Shown: positions 1 to 7,790 of the stretch, one piece after another
Position numbering within the stretch: the stretch's first letter is position 1
Layout: every line of letters begins with the position of its first letter
DNA from: JBNRMR01 sp050942895
GTDB lineage: Bacteria > Bacillota > Clostridia > Christensenellales > UBA1750
Reading direction: 5' to 3'
NCBI GenBank assembly: GCA_050942895.1
Contig: JBMNOE010000006.1
Coordinates: 1 to 64,000 of the forward strand
DNA length: 64,000 bases
Position numbers and translations under genes: made by a program
The notes under the pieces: model-generated
Told to the model about the DNA's origin: nothing
The model's input: only the letters and a program-made list of their open reading frames with translations
Databases searched by the model: none

Positions 1-1
1 G

Positions 2-223
2 GATGAGTGCCTTGAGGAGCAGGGTGATGCCGATGTAAAGACTGCCGATGTGTACGCAGCCTACCGCGAATGGTGTGGTGTCAATGGCTGCTACCCGGAG
101 AGCAATCGCAACTTCAACCAGGCGTTGCGCGCCTTTGGCACTGTTATTCGCAAGCGCCCTGCCGATGGCGGAGAAAAGACCACACTGCTAATCGGTTACA
201 GGCTAAAAAAGACTTATTTATGA
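2..223 (+). CDS. C-terminal end of a P4/D5-type phage or plasmid primase-helicase (5' part outside window)
   Basis: The reading frame is open from base 2 and gives 73 residues before TGA at 221. It contains a VYAAYREWCGVNG segment followed by SNRNFNQALRAFG, the pattern of the winged-helix tail found at the C-terminus of D5/P4-family primase-helicases, which start replication of satellites, plasmids and phages. The catalytic primase and helicase parts are upstream of the window, so the assignment rests only on this tail. Its position before small genes, a capsid gene and a recombinase fits a satellite-like element. Confidence 0.6.
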   Translation, partial: DECLEEQGDADVKTADVYAAYREWCGVNGCYPESNRNFNQALRAFGTVIRKRPADGGEKTTLLIGYRLKKTYL

Positions 224-335
224 TGTGGCACTCTGTGGCAAGAAATTATGGTTATTCCCTATAGAAAAACGATATTAGAAAATAACCATAAAAACCTGCC
301 ACAAGTGTCCCCAAAACGAAAAGGAGGTGGTGCCT

Positions 336-365
336 ATGATTGTGCGGATACGGCATTCAGGCTAA
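336..365 (+). CDS. Possible 9-residue leader peptide
   Basis: A perfect AAGGAGGTGGTGCCT ribosome-binding region precedes ATG at 336, but the frame reads only MIVRIRHSG before TAA. It could be a translated leader for the small gene at 407, or the decayed start of a longer gene. No function can be given. Confidence 0.2.
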   Translation: MIVRIRHSG

Positions 366-406
366 TGCGGACTGTGACCCAAATAAAGACGAAAGGAAAT
401 AACACT

Positions 407-649
407 ATGAAAAACTCCAAGATGTACCCGACATTGCAGCCGAGTGATTTTGACTGCAATGGTTACGAAGGTCGGTTTCTGTTCCAGACAAGGGACGGTC
501 GACCTGTGGTACTGGCTCAGCACACCGACATCGACTGCGCTATATGGCGCGTCATGTTTGGCACATCTTCGGTGTTCTTTGGAACATACAGAGAGGCAAT
601 GGAATACTGCAAAAAACGCTTTTTGAGCAGAAGCGGCAAGCCGCTATGA
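407..649 (+). CDS. Small hypothetical protein of the satellite-like element
   Basis: This 80-residue protein begins MKNSKMYPTLQPSDFDCNGY. ATG at 407 is preferred over the upstream in-frame start at 248 because GAAAGGA lies just upstream and the residues between look unlike protein. It has no membrane segment or signal peptide. Its C-terminal part ends in an aromatic and basic stretch (YREAMEYCKKRFL). The next gene encodes a product of similar size that also ends in a short helix with FCNKSS, so the two could be distant paralogues, but similarity by eye is weak. I do not recognise the family. Confidence 0.5.
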   Translation: MKNSKMYPTLQPSDFDCNGYEGRFLFQTRDGRPVVLAQHTDIDCAIWRVMFGTSSVFFGTYREAMEYCKKRFLSRSGKPL

Positions 650-664
650 GGATTGGAGTCAATT

Positions 665-892
665 ATGCGAATCGCAAAACAGTTCAAAGATTTTGTTTTC
701 CGCAGATGTAAACGCAGCACCTACGGAACGCTGCACTTGGTGAGCCCTAACAGGGAACCAGTGACGGTAACAAAGGAAATCCGGTACAGCATCTCAAGAG
801 GCGCTTCGACGGTGCACATCATCAGCTATACAGACCTTGTAGAGTTCTGCAATAAAAGCAGCTATAAAGCGACTGATGGCAAAAAGCTGTAA
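665..892 (+). CDS. Small hypothetical protein of the satellite-like element
   Basis: This 75-residue basic protein begins MRIAKQFKDFVFRRCKR. ATG at 665 is chosen because GGAG sits six bases upstream; a TTG at 653 would add four residues. The gene lies 15 bases after the previous one, so they are probably cotranscribed. It precedes the capsid gene by 135 bases, which hold no other gene. The family is not recognised. Confidence 0.5.
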   Translation: MRIAKQFKDFVFRRCKRSTYGTLHLVSPNREPVTVTKEIRYSISRGASTVHIISYTDLVEFCNKSSYKATDGKKL

Positions 893-1027
893 GACTGCGC
901 CCAGTGGGGGAGGTAAAATCTTCACAACTTTTCATCTCGGACAGCGGCGTGGGGCTTCATGTGAAAAAACGCGGTTTCAAACGGGGTATATGCCCCAAAT
1001 TCAAACAAAATTTAGGAGGTTACAACT

Positions 1028-1942
1028 ATGTTAACAACTGAAACTTATTCCAGAGCATTCTTGAACAGCATGAGAAGCAAAAATATTGAGGGCAATATTC
1101 TTCAAGAAGGCGCTAATCGTACCAATGGCTCATATTTCCTGCCTGAAGCATCAGCAGAAAAATATGCGGCGGCATTGGCGAAAGAAAACCTGTTCCGTAG
1201 AATGGCTACATTCGTAAGAGCCACAACAAGCGGCGGCAGAGTTATTACCTCGGACACTCCTGTCGATGCGGACTGGATTGGCGAAGGTGGGACGGTGCCC
1301 GAAGCGGAACTGACGGCAAACAGAATCGCGCTGGGCGAACATAAACTCGCTTGCATCTCAGTTTTAGACAGCAATTTTGTCCACGATACAGGGTTCAACA
1401 TCTCGGATTATCTGACCCGCGACTTCGCCCGTATCTTCGGCAAAGCGGAGGAGGAGGCATTCCTCAACGGCGATGGTATTGACAGGCCCAAGGGTGTCCT
1501 ACACGCCACAGAGGGTGCGGATGTGGGCGTAACAGCAGTTTCTGCAACGGATATCGTCTTTGATGAAGTTCATAACCTGTACTTCTCGCTAAAGCCAGAA
1601 TACCGCTCCAATGCGATATGGGTCATGAACGACGAGACGGCGCTGGCTTTGCGCGACCTCAAGGATAACGCTGACAACTATCTCTGGCGCGGTGCAGCAG
1701 ACACACTGCTCGGCAAGCCTGTGATTATCTCCAACCATATGCCCTCTGCAGAGAGCGGTGCTAAACCCGTCGTGTTCGGAGATTTCAAGTATTACTGGGT
1801 TGTTGAGCGCCAGCCGCTATCCATCCGGGCATTGCATGAGAAATACTCCTTTGCCGATAAGGTCGGATACTTCGGCATGGAAACGCTGGATGGCTGCCTG
1901 ATTCGCGCCGAGGCTATCAAAGTCCTCCAAATGGCGGAATAA
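1028..1942 (+). CDS. HK97-fold phage major capsid protein, without neighbouring morphogenesis genes
   Basis: This 304-residue protein matches the mature domain of HK97-type major capsid proteins. Visible hallmarks are DWIGEGGTVPE near residue 82, the E-loop/spine region, FLNGDGIDRPKGVL near residue 145 (HK97 has LLNGDG at the same place), and LLGKPVIISNHMP near residue 230. HK97 gp5 has about 385 residues including a 102-residue scaffolding delta domain; this protein is short by about that amount and starts directly with mature-capsid-like sequence. GGAGG lies eight bases before ATG. No portal, terminase, protease or tail gene is in the window, so either a helper phage supplies them, the element uses the shell alone, or other genes lie to the left. 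Confidence 0.88.
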   Translation: MLTTETYSRAFLNSMRSKNIEGNILQEGANRTNGSYFLPEASAEKYAAALAKENLFRRMATFVRATTSGGRVITSDTPVDADWIGEGGTVPEAELTANRIALGEHKLACISVLDSNFVHDTGFNISDYLTRDFARIFGKAEEEAFLNGDGIDRPKGVLHATEGADVGVTAVSATDIVFDEVHNLYFSLKPEYRSNAIWVMNDETALALRDLKDNADNYLWRGAADTLLGKPVIISNHMPSAESGAKPVVFGDFKYYWVVERQPLSIRALHEKYSFADKVGYFGMETLDGCLIRAEAIKVLQMAE

Positions 1943-2016
1943 CTGCAAAGTGCGGTATTGGGTCTGGCACTCAGGCTCAGTGCCGCCATCCATAACACAG
2001 ATGGGAGGTGTCGCTT

Positions 2017-2220
2017 ATGGACGAAAAACCGAATAGCCGTATCACTCGCAAAACCATAGGCGGCACCGTCTATGTTGTGGAATCATTGGAAAGTGATACG
2101 GCAAAAGAAACGGTGTATGACAAGATTATGCGGCTCGTTATGTCGGACGCAAGCTGCCGTATAAAGTTATCCGGAAGTTCAGCATTAAGTCCGCAAATCG
2201 ACTCGACTTCTTCGAAATAG
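2017..2220 (+). CDS. tnpW: TnpW-family transposon protein (first copy)
   Basis: This 67-residue protein has the TnpW pattern, ITRKTIGGTVYVVES followed by KETVYDKIMRLVMSDA, which is also found in the copy at 5501. TnpW-type genes sit directly upstream of large serine recombinase genes in Tn4451-like elements; the role of the protein is not established. ATG 2017 is preferred over GTG 2008 because GGGAGGTG lies seven to ten bases upstream. The recombinase start follows at 2278 after 57 bases. Confidence 0.75.
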   Translation: MDEKPNSRITRKTIGGTVYVVESLESDTAKETVYDKIMRLVMSDASCRIKLSGSSALSPQIDSTSSK

Positions 2221-2277
2221 TACGGTAATATACATGCTGCCTACGCTTGAAGACTGTCGGAAACGGAGGATGATTAA

Positions 2278-2408
2278 ATGTATAGACAGCATACAAGCGG
2301 CAAGCGCACACAAACCGCAACTATAGACACAACAAAAATTACGGCTCTCTATTGCAGATTATCCCGTGACGACGAGCTTGCGGGAGACAGTAATTCGATT
2401 GTGAACCA
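2278..2408 (+). pseudogene. Large serine recombinase, N-terminal fragment (interrupted)
   Basis: Translation begins at ATG 2278 behind GGAGGATGATTAA and gives TALYCRLSRDDELAGDSNS, which holds the nucleophilic serine (RLSRDDE) of the resolvase domain. Family similarity stops after SNSIVN at 2406. The frame then runs into unrelated sequence and stops at 2455. The missing remainder resumes exactly in phase at 14771 with CAG AAG GCT ATT TTG. This fragment is the 5' end of the same gene. Confidence 0.85.
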
Positions 2409-2456
2409 TGATGTAATTTATAGAAGGTGGTTTCTGCCACCACACATTACATCATG
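2407..2456. repeat. Long hairpin at the left boundary of the inner element
   Basis: CATGATGTAAT (2407-2417) is repeated inverted as ATTACATCATG (2446-2456), and a second stem GGTGG/CCACC (2426-2430, 2437-2441) sits inside. The outer arm begins exactly at the insertion point in the recombinase gene. It may be part of the recombination site, a terminator that isolates the element, or a regulatory structure. A second inverted repeat, CTGCGGCTC (2458-2466) with GAGCCGCAG (2508-2516), follows at once. Confidence 0.6.
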
Positions 2457-2574
2457 ACTGCGGCTCATTTGTGGCGAATGATATAGCAGTTATGGGAAAG
2501 GCGGTGAGAGCCGCAGATTTCAGGTGTTTCCGAACCGTGAGTATCATCCATTGACCACAAAAGGAGTCATTTTT

Positions 2575-2928
2575 ATGGAATTGACCTATACAAAATGCGG
2601 GGACTATTTCATCCCCGACCTGTCCCTGCCGGATATGTCCGGCTATCAACTCGGCAAATATGGCCGTATGCGGAAAGCGTATTTGAAGGAGCACCATCGC
2701 GGTATCTATGAAGGCATGATATTGAGCAGCAAACTCTGGACTCACCTTGCCGAAATCGACGAAACCTGCAACGAGCGCATGGAGCGCATTGTCTCCACTA
2801 TGGCAAAACAAGAGGGCGTGACCGAAGAACTCAAAGCCGCCGATCAAATGGAATGGGTTGGTAGAATGAACAGCATCCGAAACCGGGCTGAGGAAACCAT
2901 CCTATCCGAGCTGGTCTACGCCGGATAG
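2575..2928 (+). CDS. tnpV: TnpV-family transposon protein
   Basis: This 117-residue acidic, helical protein starts MELTYTKCGDYFIPDLSLP and contains GKYGRMRKAYLKEHHRGIY, the typical TnpV sequence of Tn4451/4453-like elements. TnpV proteins are small accessory transposon proteins with no proven function. The gene has AAAGGAG eight bases before ATG 2575. It stands alone between the left-end hairpins and a terminator, with the sequence CCGCAGATTTCAG repeated directly on both sides (2511 and 2985). Confidence 0.75.
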   Translation: MELTYTKCGDYFIPDLSLPDMSGYQLGKYGRMRKAYLKEHHRGIYEGMILSSKLWTHLAEIDETCNERMERIVSTMAKQEGVTEELKAADQMEWVGRMNSIRNRAEETILSELVYAG

Positions 2929-2981
2929 CACATTCCACGGCAATCACAGCCTTGGGTAGCACAGCGCGGCGGCGCTGTGAC

Positions 2982-3034
2982 AACCGCAGATTTCAGTTGA
3001 CCGCTTCGACGTTCAACCGGAATCTGCGGTTTTG
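2982..3034 (+). terminator. Hairpin terminator after tnpV
   Basis: AACCGCAGATT (2982-2992) pairs perfectly with AATCTGCGGTT (3021-3031), followed by TTG. Another perfect stem, CACAGCGC/GCGCTGTG, lies just before it at 2960-2979. The stretch from here to the next gene at 3165 holds nothing I recognise. Confidence 0.5.
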
Positions 3035-3164
3035 TATTTGTGGTCGATGTAGAAAAAGTACCGCACAGAAACCCTTACACTGCAAGGCTTCCGGCTCACT
3101 CACTTGCGTATGCGACATGATTATATTAGACGCAACAAAAACGCAGTTGCTTTTTCTATCCAGC

Positions 3165-4118
3165 CTAAATAAACGTGAGCGTGATGCGCTCCGGGAGGTT
3201 ATACCGATCCAGCTTGTCAATATGCTCCATAGCGCGGACGGCAAACTTACGGCTCTTAATAGTATCGTTGTCTGCCAGTGCAACGACCTCGGCCTCGTCT
3301 TTCACAAGGTCAAACCGAAGCTCGCCCCATGTGCCGTCGTAGTCTGCTATGTATTCGTAGACTGCGGCGGTTATTCTTTTGCCTCGCAGCTTTCGGCTTT
3401 TTAGCCGCAGCTCCACCGCGTGAAGCTCGCCCACAGACACAAGCAGCTTGGTCAGCATATCCTCGGCGGAGGCAAACCGCTTTTCGGGGATGACCACCCA
3501 TAGCTCGTGCCGTATATCGGATAGGGATTTCTTTTCCTGTATTTCCGCCCTGCTGTCAGATATGCGGAAGTGAACAGCGGTGTCAATGCGGGGGTGTTCC
3601 ATGCCGTCGTGAAAACCGTAGCGATACAGAAGATACTCGCGTTCCCTACCACCGATGCCATCCAGCGCCTCATGCAATTCTTGCACGGCTTCCTTGCGGA
3701 TATACGCCTGCTCCGGCAGCTCGGCGGTCAGGTCTGGCGTGACCGAATACAGCGGCGCGTGGTCATCTTCGCTTACCGGTGCGCTCAAACTCACGACCGT
3801 CTGTTTTTTTAACGTCCTTGTATACAAGCTACGCTGACGCATACAGTAACGGTACATCCTGTTGCGGACAGACTTCCCCGCATAGGTCAGATACTTATAG
3901 CCCGTGTCGGAATCATAACCGCCAATGGCCTCCACCAAAGCCAAGCGTCCCTCTTGGATAAGATCGTCATCTTCCACACCGAACTCTCCGTACTGCATGG
4001 AAAACTGATTCGCCCACGCCCGTAAAAAGCCGATGTTGTTTTTTAGTATGGATTCGACTGCGCCTTTGTCCCCGTCCTTGGCAAGAGCACAAAGCTCCTC
4101 ATTTGTCCGTTTCTTCAT
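3165..4118 (-). CDS. Sigma-70 family RNA polymerase sigma factor of the mobile element
   Basis: This 317-residue protein has sigma region 2 at about residues 25-105 (NQFSMQYGEF, DDDLIQEGRLALVEAI, YLTYAGKSVRNRMYRYC). A degenerate region 4 follows near residues 150-205 (GREREYLLYRYGF, then TAVHFRISDSRAEIQEKKSL). The last 110 residues are an extra domain I do not recognise. Sigma-like proteins of this kind occur in clostridial integrative elements next to Xre and small HTH genes, as here. ATG 4118 overlaps the 3' end of the upstream gene by 20 bases, which suggests translational coupling. It probably directs transcription of the element's own genes; this is inference. Confidence 0.7.
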   Translation of the reverse strand: MKKRTNEELCALAKDGDKGAVESILKNNIGFLRAWANQFSMQYGEFGVEDDDLIQEGRLALVEAIGGYDSDTGYKYLTYAGKSVRNRMYRYCMRQRSLYTRTLKKQTVVSLSAPVSEDDHAPLYSVTPDLTAELPEQAYIRKEAVQELHEALDGIGGREREYLLYRYGFHDGMEHPRIDTAVHFRISDSRAEIQEKKSLSDIRHELWVVIPEKRFASAEDMLTKLLVSVGELHAVELRLKSRKLRGKRITAAVYEYIADYDGTWGELRFDLVKDEAEVVALADNDTIKSRKFAVRAMEHIDKLDRYNLPERITLTFI

Positions 4119-4947
4119 TGGTCATACCGGATTGCTGCATGAGCGCGGATAAATCCTGAACGGTGTCCACCAGACGCTCCATGATCTGTCTGCCCAGCGC
4201 CGGGTCAACGCCGCTTGTGGCCTTGCCGCTCTGTTCTATCAGATATGCCGTCAGCTCATCCTTTGTCATGGGTCTGTTCGCTTTATTCTTTTCGGTTTCC
4301 GCAAGTATGCCCTGCACCGCTTGTTTCGTAAGCGCCTCGGATATCGGCGCTTTTGTCTGTATTCCGGCCTTTATTTCACACAGCAGAGCTATCAGCTCGT
4401 CCGTGATGCGCTGTACCTCAAGCTCCTGATATGGAACGGTCATGCCCTCAAGCTGACGGACGGCGGCCTCCGCGCCGACAGGATTGTCTCGCGCCTGAGA
4501 CTGAGCAAAACCGCTTACCGCCGCAACCATGGCGTTCATCCCGGCAAAGCCCGCAGCCTCGGTCTCATTGAAATACTGCCCGATCTTTTTCGTGATCTCA
4601 TGGAACCGGACGTTCTCCAACAGGCGGTTGACTACCTCTGTATTGACCGCGCCGGTATAGAGCGCAAGCGCCGCCTTGTGAGACAAGCCCAGCTCGCCTA
4701 TATCGTAGTTGTAGCGTTCCGGGAAGTCGCTGAGCCCGTGGAGAAAATCCGTGGATACGTCCAGATAATTGGCGATCCTCGTGATGTAGTCGTTGCCCAG
4801 CTTGTCCGTGACTCCACTGAGAAATCGGCTGAGCGCGGCTTCGGACAAATCAATCTCTGCGGCAAGCTGCGCTTGCGTGAGCTTCCGCTCCTTGATCAAA
4901 TCCTGTATCCGTTCCCGTATCGTACCGGGCAGATATGCCTGTTCCAT
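4099..4947 (-). CDS. Xre-family helix-turn-helix regulator with long C-terminal domain
   Basis: Residues about 10-65 form a Cro/CI-type HTH (IQDLIKERKLTQAQLAAEID, then SEAALSRFLSG). The following 215 residues are mostly helical and lack a peptidase or membrane motif. The start at 4947 is supported by AGGGGAGG nine bases upstream; ATG-like starts further upstream would overlap the preceding gene. It sits between the small HTH protein and the sigma factor in one minus-strand operon. A role as element repressor is likely from position and fold but not shown. Confidence 0.75.
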   Translation of the reverse strand: MEQAYLPGTIRERIQDLIKERKLTQAQLAAEIDLSEAALSRFLSGVTDKLGNDYITRIANYLDVSTDFLHGLSDFPERYNYDIGELGLSHKAALALYTGAVNTEVVNRLLENVRFHEITKKIGQYFNETEAAGFAGMNAMVAAVSGFAQSQARDNPVGAEAAVRQLEGMTVPYQELEVQRITDELIALLCEIKAGIQTKAPISEALTKQAVQGILAETEKNKANRPMTKDELTAYLIEQSGKATSGVDPALGRQIMERLVDTVQDLSALMQQSGMTNEETDK

Positions 4948-4961
4948 ATCCGCGCCTCCCC

Positions 4962-5156
4962 TCACACTTTCTTTTCCTTTATATATCTGCCGCTCCTGAT
5001 TCGAGCGTCGGCGGGCTTTTCAGCGTCCTCCGGTATGATCCACATTCTGCCCGCACGCTGAACGCCGGGGATGCGCCCCTCGCCGCACAGGACGCCGATA
5101 CGCCGTGCGGTCAGACCCCATTTGGCCGCTATCTCAAAGGTCGTAAGATATTTCAT
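4962..5156 (-). CDS. Small excisionase-like HTH DNA-binding protein
   Basis: This 64-residue protein begins MKYLTTFEIAAKWGLTARRI and continues GEGRIPGVQRAGRMWIIPED. This is a winged MerR/excisionase-type HTH, in which the WIIP strand forms the wing. Such proteins act as recombination directionality factors or as local regulators in integrative elements. It is the first gene of the minus-strand operon (15 bases before the Xre gene) and is divergent from tnpW and the recombinase across a 344-base intergenic region. Confidence 0.7.
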   Translation of the reverse strand: MKYLTTFEIAAKWGLTARRIGVLCGEGRIPGVQRAGRMWIIPEDAEKPADARIRSGRYIKEKKV

Positions 5157-5500
5157 GCCTACTCTCCCATCATTGAGATAGTTTTATTTTATACTATTAG
5201 CGGAATAATATCAAGGCGACGGTCTTGCATTTTTGCAATTCCGGGATTGCCGAAAACCGCAAATTGCAGAAGCGTCATATTCTCCCGCTATCTCCATCAG
5301 CGTGCCTATAATGTATCAGGTAGTAAAAATACTATCACCATCATACCGCAAGGGAGGCGCATATCCAAAACTATCATGAAGACACAGGCAGGAAGCGCCG
5401 GTTCCGTTTATTCGGGGCCGGCATTTTTGCTGCGCAAAGACAACTAAGACGCCGAAGGGAAGTGATAAACAAGTGTGTAAATGAAAGAAAGCGAGGTTCC
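5157..5500. promoter_or_regulatory. Divergent intergenic control region of the inner element
   Basis: This 344-base stretch separates the minus-strand HTH/Xre/sigma operon from the plus-strand tnpW-recombinase operon. It is AT-rich at 5175-5212 and 5308-5335, where promoters would be expected. It also has a weak hairpin GCCGG/CCGGC (5397-5401, 5418-5422) followed by ATTTTTG. A 20-codon frame from ATG 5377 crosses that hairpin; it could be a leader peptide, but I see no strong ribosome-binding site for it. No attachment site could be identified. Confidence 0.4.
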
Positions 5501-5704
5501 ATGAACAGTAACGAAAACCCTTGTCTGATTCGCCGCATCGGGTCTACCACCTATAAGGTCAAGGTTTATTTCGAGGAAGGCAGCACGGAAACCATGGAAG
5601 ACAAAATTGTGCGAATGATCCGTAATGAAGCACTGGAAAATGTCGCTGAACGTGGTATAATGAATGTGCCACAAATGAGCCGTCAGTCTGAAAGGAGCGC
5701 CTAA
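5501..5704 (+). CDS. tnpW: TnpW-family transposon protein (second copy)
   Basis: This 67-residue protein reads CLIRRIGSTTYKVKVYFEE followed by ETMEDKIVRMIRNEAL, a close match to the TnpW pattern and clearly related to the copy at 2017. Its stop codon overlaps the recombinase start as TAATG (5702-5706), so the two are translationally coupled. An in-frame GTG at 5462 is possible, but the added residues do not fit the family. Confidence 0.8.
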   Translation: MNSNENPCLIRRIGSTTYKVKVYFEEGSTETMEDKIVRMIRNEALENVAERGIMNVPQMSRQSERSA

Positions 5705-7728
5705 TGAGCGTGAAACAGACTGAAGGAAAAATTACTGCATTATACGAAAGATTGTCCCGCGACGATGAGCTGACAGGCGATAGCAACTCAATAATCAATC
5801 AAAAAAAGTACCTCGAAAACCACGCCGCACAGAACGGTTATTCAAACTGTGTCCACTATACGGACGACGGATACAGCGGCAAAAACTTCGACAGGCCCGC
5901 GTGGAAGCGACTGGAAGCCGATATCGAGTCCGGTAAAATCGGCTGCGTTATCGTAAAGGATATGAGCCGCGTCGGTCGTGACTATCTGCAAACCGGCTTC
6001 TATACAGAGGTCTTTTTTCGGAAGCACGGCGTTCATTTCATCGCCATCGCCAACAATGTGGACAGCGACGACGCTGGCAGCAGCGAGTTTGCCCCGTTCT
6101 TAAATATCATGAACGAGTGGTATTTGCGCGACCTGAGCCGCAAGCAGCAGGCGTCCATCCGCATCAAGGGCGAGTCCGGGAAGCCCACGACAAATTGTGC
6201 CATCTACGGATACAAGAAAGACCAACAGAATAAATACAACTGGCTCATCGACGAGGAGGCCGCCGCCGTTGTGCGGCGCATCTTCCGGCTGACCATAGAG
6301 GGCTTTGGCCCCTACGAGATTGCCCGGAAGCTGTTCGATGACAAGGTGGAAGCGCCCGCCGTCTACTTCGCCCGTAAAGGCATCGGCGTATGGAAAAGCA
6401 AAGAGGAGTTCCCGCATCCGTATAACTGGAGCGGCTATATCGTCGGGCAGATTCTATCCAAGCCGGAGTATATGGGCGATACTGTGAACTTCCGTTCTCA
6501 TAAGGAATCGTACAAGGACAAAAGCGCCAAGCCCATCCCCAAAGAGGACTGGCTTATTTTCGAGGACACGCACGAGGCCATCGTAGACCGGGAAACGTGG
6601 GCGCTGGCGCAGAAGCTGAGAAAGACGCCGAAGCGGATTGATACGATCGGCGCTGCAAACCCGCTTACCGGGCTTTTATACTGCGCCGACTGCGGCGAAA
6701 AGATGTACAACCACCGCTCCAGAGGCGGCACGGAAAACAACCCATATCCATCGGATTTCTTTGACTGCTCCTCCTATACGCTGGCGCATCAGAAGCACGC
6801 GAAGGCCTGCTGCGGACACTATATCACGACAAAATCCTTGCGTATGCTGATTCTGGATACCATCCGCACGGTCAGTACCTTTGCCATATCCAATCAGACA
6901 GAGTTTGCTGAAAAGGTGCGCTCCGCTTCGCAGCTCAGACAGGCGGAGGCCGCCAAGGATACTAAGCGCAAACTGAACAAAGACCGCAAGCGCGTTACCG
7001 AGCTGGACAGTATCATCAAGAAGCTCTATGAGTCCTTCGCGGTGGGGCGGCTTTCAGAGGAACGCTTTGACAGCCTGCTTGCGGAGTACGAAGCCGAGCA
7101 GCAGACGCTTCGCGCGGCAGTTGCGGAGACGGAGGAACGGCTGACCGCTTTCGCGGAGGATACCGACCGTGTGGAGCAATTTTTAACACTGGCGAGGAAG
7201 TACACGGATTTTTCCGAGCTGACTACGCCCATGATAAACGAGTTTATCGACAAGATAATCGTCCACGCGCCGGAGAAAGTAGACGGCGACAGAACACAGG
7301 AGATAGAAATTCATCTCAAGTTCATTGGCCGCTTCGAGCTTCCCGCGCCGGAGCTGACCCCGGAGGAGGAAAAACGGCAGGAACAGCTTCACAGGCATCG
7401 CATACGCAGCCGCGAACGCTATCAACAAGTCAAAGCCGGTGAACACGCAGTAGGACAGCTGTTCAAACTGACGTGTAAGTGCTGCGGCAATACCTTTGAA
7501 TCGAAACGGTCAAATACCCTGTTTTGCGGTGTGAACTGCCGGTCAAGGTTCTACCGACAGGAAGCGACGGAAAACAGAAGCCGTGAATGCGACTGCGAAA
7601 ACTGCGGAAAAACTTTTACCGCAACAAGAAAAGATGTAAAATACTGCTGCGATGCTTGCAGGAAAGAAGCAAACAGCAAAATGCAGAAAGAGCGTAACGC
7701 GGCAAAGAGAGCGCGGAAAATAGCATAA
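5704..7728 (+). CDS. Large serine recombinase (TnpX/TndX type) with two C-terminal zinc-finger modules
   Basis: This 674-residue recombinase probably excises and inserts the inner element. The resolvase domain (about 10-150) has RLSRDDE with Ser18 as nucleophile, DDGYSGKNFDRPAW, and the VKDMSRVGRDYL motif. A recombinase domain (180-300), a zinc ribbon (LLYCADCGEKM near 322 and CC..H later) and a coiled coil (410-490) follow. The last 100 residues are unusual. Two repeated Cys4 modules, CKCCGNTF-(12 residues)-FCGVNC and CENCGKTF-(12 residues)-YCCDAC, end in basic tails. TnpX-family proteins usually stop before such modules. The same module occurs twice in the next gene. A terminator follows at 7740. 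Confidence 0.92.
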   Translation: MSVKQTEGKITALYERLSRDDELTGDSNSIINQKKYLENHAAQNGYSNCVHYTDDGYSGKNFDRPAWKRLEADIESGKIGCVIVKDMSRVGRDYLQTGFYTEVFFRKHGVHFIAIANNVDSDDAGSSEFAPFLNIMNEWYLRDLSRKQQASIRIKGESGKPTTNCAIYGYKKDQQNKYNWLIDEEAAAVVRRIFRLTIEGFGPYEIARKLFDDKVEAPAVYFARKGIGVWKSKEEFPHPYNWSGYIVGQILSKPEYMGDTVNFRSHKESYKDKSAKPIPKEDWLIFEDTHEAIVDRETWALAQKLRKTPKRIDTIGAANPLTGLLYCADCGEKMYNHRSRGGTENNPYPSDFFDCSSYTLAHQKHAKACCGHYITTKSLRMLILDTIRTVSTFAISNQTEFAEKVRSASQLRQAEAAKDTKRKLNKDRKRVTELDSIIKKLYESFAVGRLSEERFDSLLAEYEAEQQTLRAAVAETEERLTAFAEDTDRVEQFLTLARKYTDFSELTTPMINEFIDKIIVHAPEKVDGDRTQEIEIHLKFIGRFELPAPELTPEEEKRQEQLHRHRIRSRERYQQVKAGEHAVGQLFKLTCKCCGNTFESKRSNTLFCGVNCRSRFYRQEATENRSRECDCENCGKTFTATRKDVKYCCDACRKEANSKMQKERNAAKRARKIA

Positions 7729-7739
7729 CGAATTTTGAA

Positions 7740-7768
7740 GCGGGTCGGAACAGTATCCGGCCCGCTTT
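7740..7768 (+). terminator. Terminator after the recombinase gene
   Basis: GCGGGTCGG (7740-7748) pairs with CCGGCCCGC (7757-7765), with one G-U pair, and TTT follows. It separates the recombinase from the zinc-finger gene. Confidence 0.5.
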
Positions 7769-7790
7769 GCCAATCAGGAGGCTATGATCC

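Noticed and set aside
248..406. N-terminal extension of the small gene at 407
   Set aside because: The added residues are low-plausibility and cross the strong ribosome-binding site at 321-335. ATG 407 has its own site.
2952..3404. 150-residue plus-strand frame after tnpV
   Set aside because: It runs through two hairpins and overlaps the sigma factor gene antisense; its sequence is not protein-like and no ribosome-binding site precedes it.
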